From contig JACJYW010000005.1 in the NCBI GenBank assembly GCA_020635955.1, positions 62,001-126,000 on the forward strand: a stretch of DNA of 64,000 nt. Direction: 5' to 3'. The position numbers were made by a program, and so were the translations under genes. A model generated the notes under the pieces. The model was not told the origin of the DNA, ran no database searches, and saw only the letters and a program-made list of their open reading frames with translations. This DNA is from Crocinitomicaceae bacterium. GTDB taxonomy: Bacteria; Bacteroidota; Bacteroidia; Flavobacteriales_D; Crocinitomicaceae. Shown in pieces: positions 62,548 to 64,000 of the stretch; position 1 is the first letter of the stretch, and each line of letters begins with the position of its first letter.

Positions 62548-62578
62548 TTTGATGATTAAAAAAATTGAATTAAATTTG
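62548..62578 (+). promoter_or_regulatory. Promoter (-33/-7) of tRNA-Gln
   Basis: TTTG (62548-62551), 19 bp and TAAATTTG (62571-62578) match the Bacteroidota consensus perfectly. The start point is predicted near 62585, about 34 nt before the tRNA. Confidence 0.75.
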
Positions 62579-62618
62579 CACCCCGTTCTTTTTGAGAGAA
62601 TATTTTGAAAATATTGAT

Positions 62619-62691
62619 TGTCTCATGGTGTAACTGGCAACACGTCTGGTTTTGGTCCAGAAGAGTCTAGGTTCGAGCCCTAGTGAGACAA
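62619..62691 (+). tRNA. tRNA-Gln (UUG)
   Basis: The cloverleaf folds with acceptor TGTCTCA / TGAGACA (62619-62625 with 62684-62690), discriminator A at 62691, D-stem GTG/CAC, anticodon stem TCTGG/CCAGA with loop TTTTGGT, and T-loop GTTCGAG. The anticodon is TTG at 62652-62654, reading CAA and CAG. CCA is not encoded. A promoter lies upstream and a terminator downstream. Its last 18 bp are partly duplicated at 62768-62785. Confidence 0.97.
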
Positions 62692-62700
62692 CATAAAAAA

Positions 62701-62727
62701 CCCTCAGCATTTGCTGGGGGTTTTTTT
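62701..62727 (+). terminator. Intrinsic terminator of tRNA-Gln
   Basis: An 8-bp stem CCCTCAGC / GCTGGGGG (one G-T pair) with an ATTT loop is followed by T7. It starts 10 bp after the tRNA. Confidence 0.9.
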
Positions 62728-62741
62728 GTTTGTGTCAGTTG

Positions 62742-62785
62742 GCGAGAAGTTTATCCGCCTCAGGCGTGAGCCCTAGTGAAACAAC
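62742..62785. repeat. Dispersed repeat core and partial duplicate of the tRNA-Gln 3' end
   Basis: GCGAGAAGTTTATCC (62742-62756) is identical to the core of the repeat at 39519-39550 (complement). A small palindrome CGCC-TCA-GGCG follows. Then 62768-62785 (GAGCCCTAGTGAAACAAC) repeats the last 18 bp from the T-loop to the end of the tRNA (62675-62692) with one mismatch. Confidence 0.8.
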
Positions 62786-62845
62786 GAGAGAAGCAATCCA
62801 GCAATGGAGGGCTTTTTTTGTATATTTAGTTTTAAATCTGTTCTT

Positions 62846-63277
62846 ATGAAAAACATCTTCTTTCTTGGTTTTATGTTGATCATTAATAGTGCTCATGCCT
62901 CCAACAAATGGACGTATGGCTCCTGGAGCGGAACAGGTGAACAAGTGGATAATGCCAGTTGGGAAATTAAATTGGAGGTTACGAAAGAGGAAGTATTTAC
63001 AGTGAATTATCCGGATTTGTTTTGTGGAGGGCATTGGAAGTTGATTGGTAAAGGAGTAGAGACCAATGTTAAAAGATCTGGTGCTCATATGAAAAAGAGC
63101 AAATACAAAAAATTAATTTTTAGGGAAACAATTGAGACAGGAGCAGATAAATGTGATCAGGGAGCCGAAATTCATTTAATACAATCTGATTTTGATGATG
63201 TGATTATTGCTCATTTTTATATTCGTACTTATGACGCAAATAAACCCATTGCCAGGGCAGTGTTAAAAAGAGGGTAA
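62846..63277 (+). CDS. Small secreted protein of unknown function
   Basis: This 143-residue protein starts at ATG 62846 (MKNIFFLGFMLIINSAHA), giving a signal peptide cleaved after AHA; an in-frame ATG at 62804 would lie before the probable -7 box TATATTTA (62821-62828). The mature part contains WTYGSWSGTGEQVDNASWEIKLEV and two cysteines (DLFCGGHWKL, GADKCDQGAE) that could form a disulfide. A beta-sandwich or lipocalin-like fold seems plausible. No family is recognised. The rRNA methyltransferase gene follows after 11 bp. Confidence 0.78.
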   Translation: MKNIFFLGFMLIINSAHASNKWTYGSWSGTGEQVDNASWEIKLEVTKEEVFTVNYPDLFCGGHWKLIGKGVETNVKRSGAHMKKSKYKKLIFRETIETGADKCDQGAEIHLIQSDFDDVIIAHFYIRTYDANKPIARAVLKRG

Positions 63278-63288
63278 GATCTGTTTTT

Positions 63289-64000
63289 GTGTCTATTTTA
63301 AACATCCAACGATATCCACAGGCAAGTGACCCTTCTTTAAAGGCCTGGAATGCTGCAGATGAACTCATGATTCATGTGAGCAGGGAATATGAATTAGATA
63401 ATATCATTATTATCCATGACCTGTTTGGATATTTGAGTTGTCAATTGAATGATCATCAACCGCAAACCGTCATTACTTTTGCCAGTCAGCAAAATGCGGT
63501 TCAGAAAAATGCAGAACATAACCATCTAATGAACATCAAGCAACAAATGTTGTTAGATGATTTGGATACAGCCAAATGTGCACTTTTAAAGATCCCAAAA
63601 TCCTTAGATCTGTTTCGTCTTTATTTGTCCATTCTTTCAAGATCAATTGATAAAAATGGAACGTTATTCTGTGGTTTTATGACCCGGAATTTTACTAATG
63701 GCTGGATTAAGATCGCAGAGGAGTATTTTTCTGAGATCAATCAAAGCAAAGCACATAAGAAAGCTAGAATAATGATCCTGAAAGGGCCCAAACTGAAAGT
63801 TGAAAATTTGGTTCAGGAGTATAATGATGAAAACAGTCAGCTTTGGAAACAATATTTAGGGGTGTTTTCAGCTGGTAGAATTGATTATGCCAGTCAGTTT
63901 TTAATGGATAATATTATTCTTCCAGAAGGCAAATTTGTTGCAGTTGATGTTGGATCTGGTAATGGCGTGTTGGGAAAGTTCATACATAATAATGCCCCAG
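63289..64000 (+). CDS. RlmG/RsmC-like rRNA guanine-N2 methyltransferase, 3' end outside window
   Basis: A continuous frame from GTG 63289 runs off the right edge (237 codons). It begins SILNIQRYPQASDPSLKAWNAADELM, close to the start of RlmG and RsmC-type enzymes, which duplicate the methyltransferase fold. The N-terminal half lacks catalytic motifs, as expected. After LGVFSAGRIDYASQFLMDNII it enters the active half with motif I, VAVDVGSGNGVLGKF. The family methylates N2 of a guanine in 16S or 23S rRNA; which one cannot be decided without the missing part. The first ATG is about 30 codons inside, so the GTG start is preferred. Confidence 0.87.
   Translation, partial: MSILNIQRYPQASDPSLKAWNAADELMIHVSREYELDNIIIIHDLFGYLSCQLNDHQPQTVITFASQQNAVQKNAEHNHLMNIKQQMLLDDLDTAKCALLKIPKSLDLFRLYLSILSRSIDKNGTLFCGFMTRNFTNGWIKIAEEYFSEINQSKAHKKARIMILKGPKLKVENLVQEYNDENSQLWKQYLGVFSAGRIDYASQFLMDNIILPEGKFVAVDVGSGNGVLGKFIHNNAP

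Overview
The window is AT-rich bacterial DNA from a Bacteroidota genome, most likely a free-living, probably marine member of the Flavobacteriales. The evidence is the type IX secretion / gliding gene set (a GldH lipoprotein, PorP/SprF-type protein, two proteins with T9SS type B C-terminal domains, a giant SprB-repeat protein), many short lipoproteins, promoters of the Bacteroidota form TTTG-N19-TAnnTTTG, MiaE, YtxJ, a DUF2723 protein and a tRNA gene without encoded CCA.

Layout. 1-7844 (minus): a surface-adhesin operon with a T9SS type B protein, a PorP/SprF partner and the start of a giant SprB-repeat protein that runs off the left edge. 8047-11609: a signalling locus with a Cache/HAMP/SpoIIE phosphatase diverging from a STAS-like protein and a histidine kinase. 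11610-14453: small secreted proteins, MiaE and two candidate noncoding RNAs. 14454-25394: PepT, a class V aminotransferase, glutathione peroxidase, electron transfer flavoprotein, bifunctional nuclease, a nucleoside transporter with a lipoprotein-like front end, a universal stress protein and a DMT exporter. 25498-30071: HolB, a leucine-rich-repeat protein, RicT-like PSP1 protein, GldH and BlaI. 30262-33858: a secreted WD40-caspase protein and a SUFU-family protein. 34525-39414: PheS, YtxJ, LytTR regulator, glutaminyl cyclase, RsmI and a quinone-oxidoreductase-like protein in one tightly packed run. 39559-46636: a large propeller/SpoIIE signalling lipoprotein, a TPR-like secreted protein, a flippase-like membrane protein and a GT2 glycosyltransferase. 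46628-51828 (minus): AtoE-type transporter, YceI, DUF3127, flavin reductase and an Asp-box lipoprotein. 51951-56934: an ECF sigma factor, its likely anti-sigma factor, a START-domain protein and an outer-membrane barrel protein whose promoter matches that of the sigma gene. 56968-62430 (minus): methyltransferase, polysaccharide deacetylase and a DUF2723 membrane protein. 62619 to the end: tRNA-Gln, a small secreted protein and the start of an RlmG/RsmC-like rRNA methyltransferase.

The most unusual signal is at three separate places (39413-39600, 49410-49545, 62675-62785). At each, a dispersed repeat with the core GAGAAG...ATCC / GAGCC...CGAAGG lies just downstream of a gene, in the same orientation relative to that gene, and is followed by a second, slightly diverged copy of that gene's own 3' end. 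The three genes are unrelated: a SpoIIE protein, a DUF3127 protein and tRNA-Gln. A second strong signal is a roughly 400-nt stretch (13924-14333) with no gene, at least ten inverted repeats and a good promoter at its start, which looks like an undescribed structured RNA.
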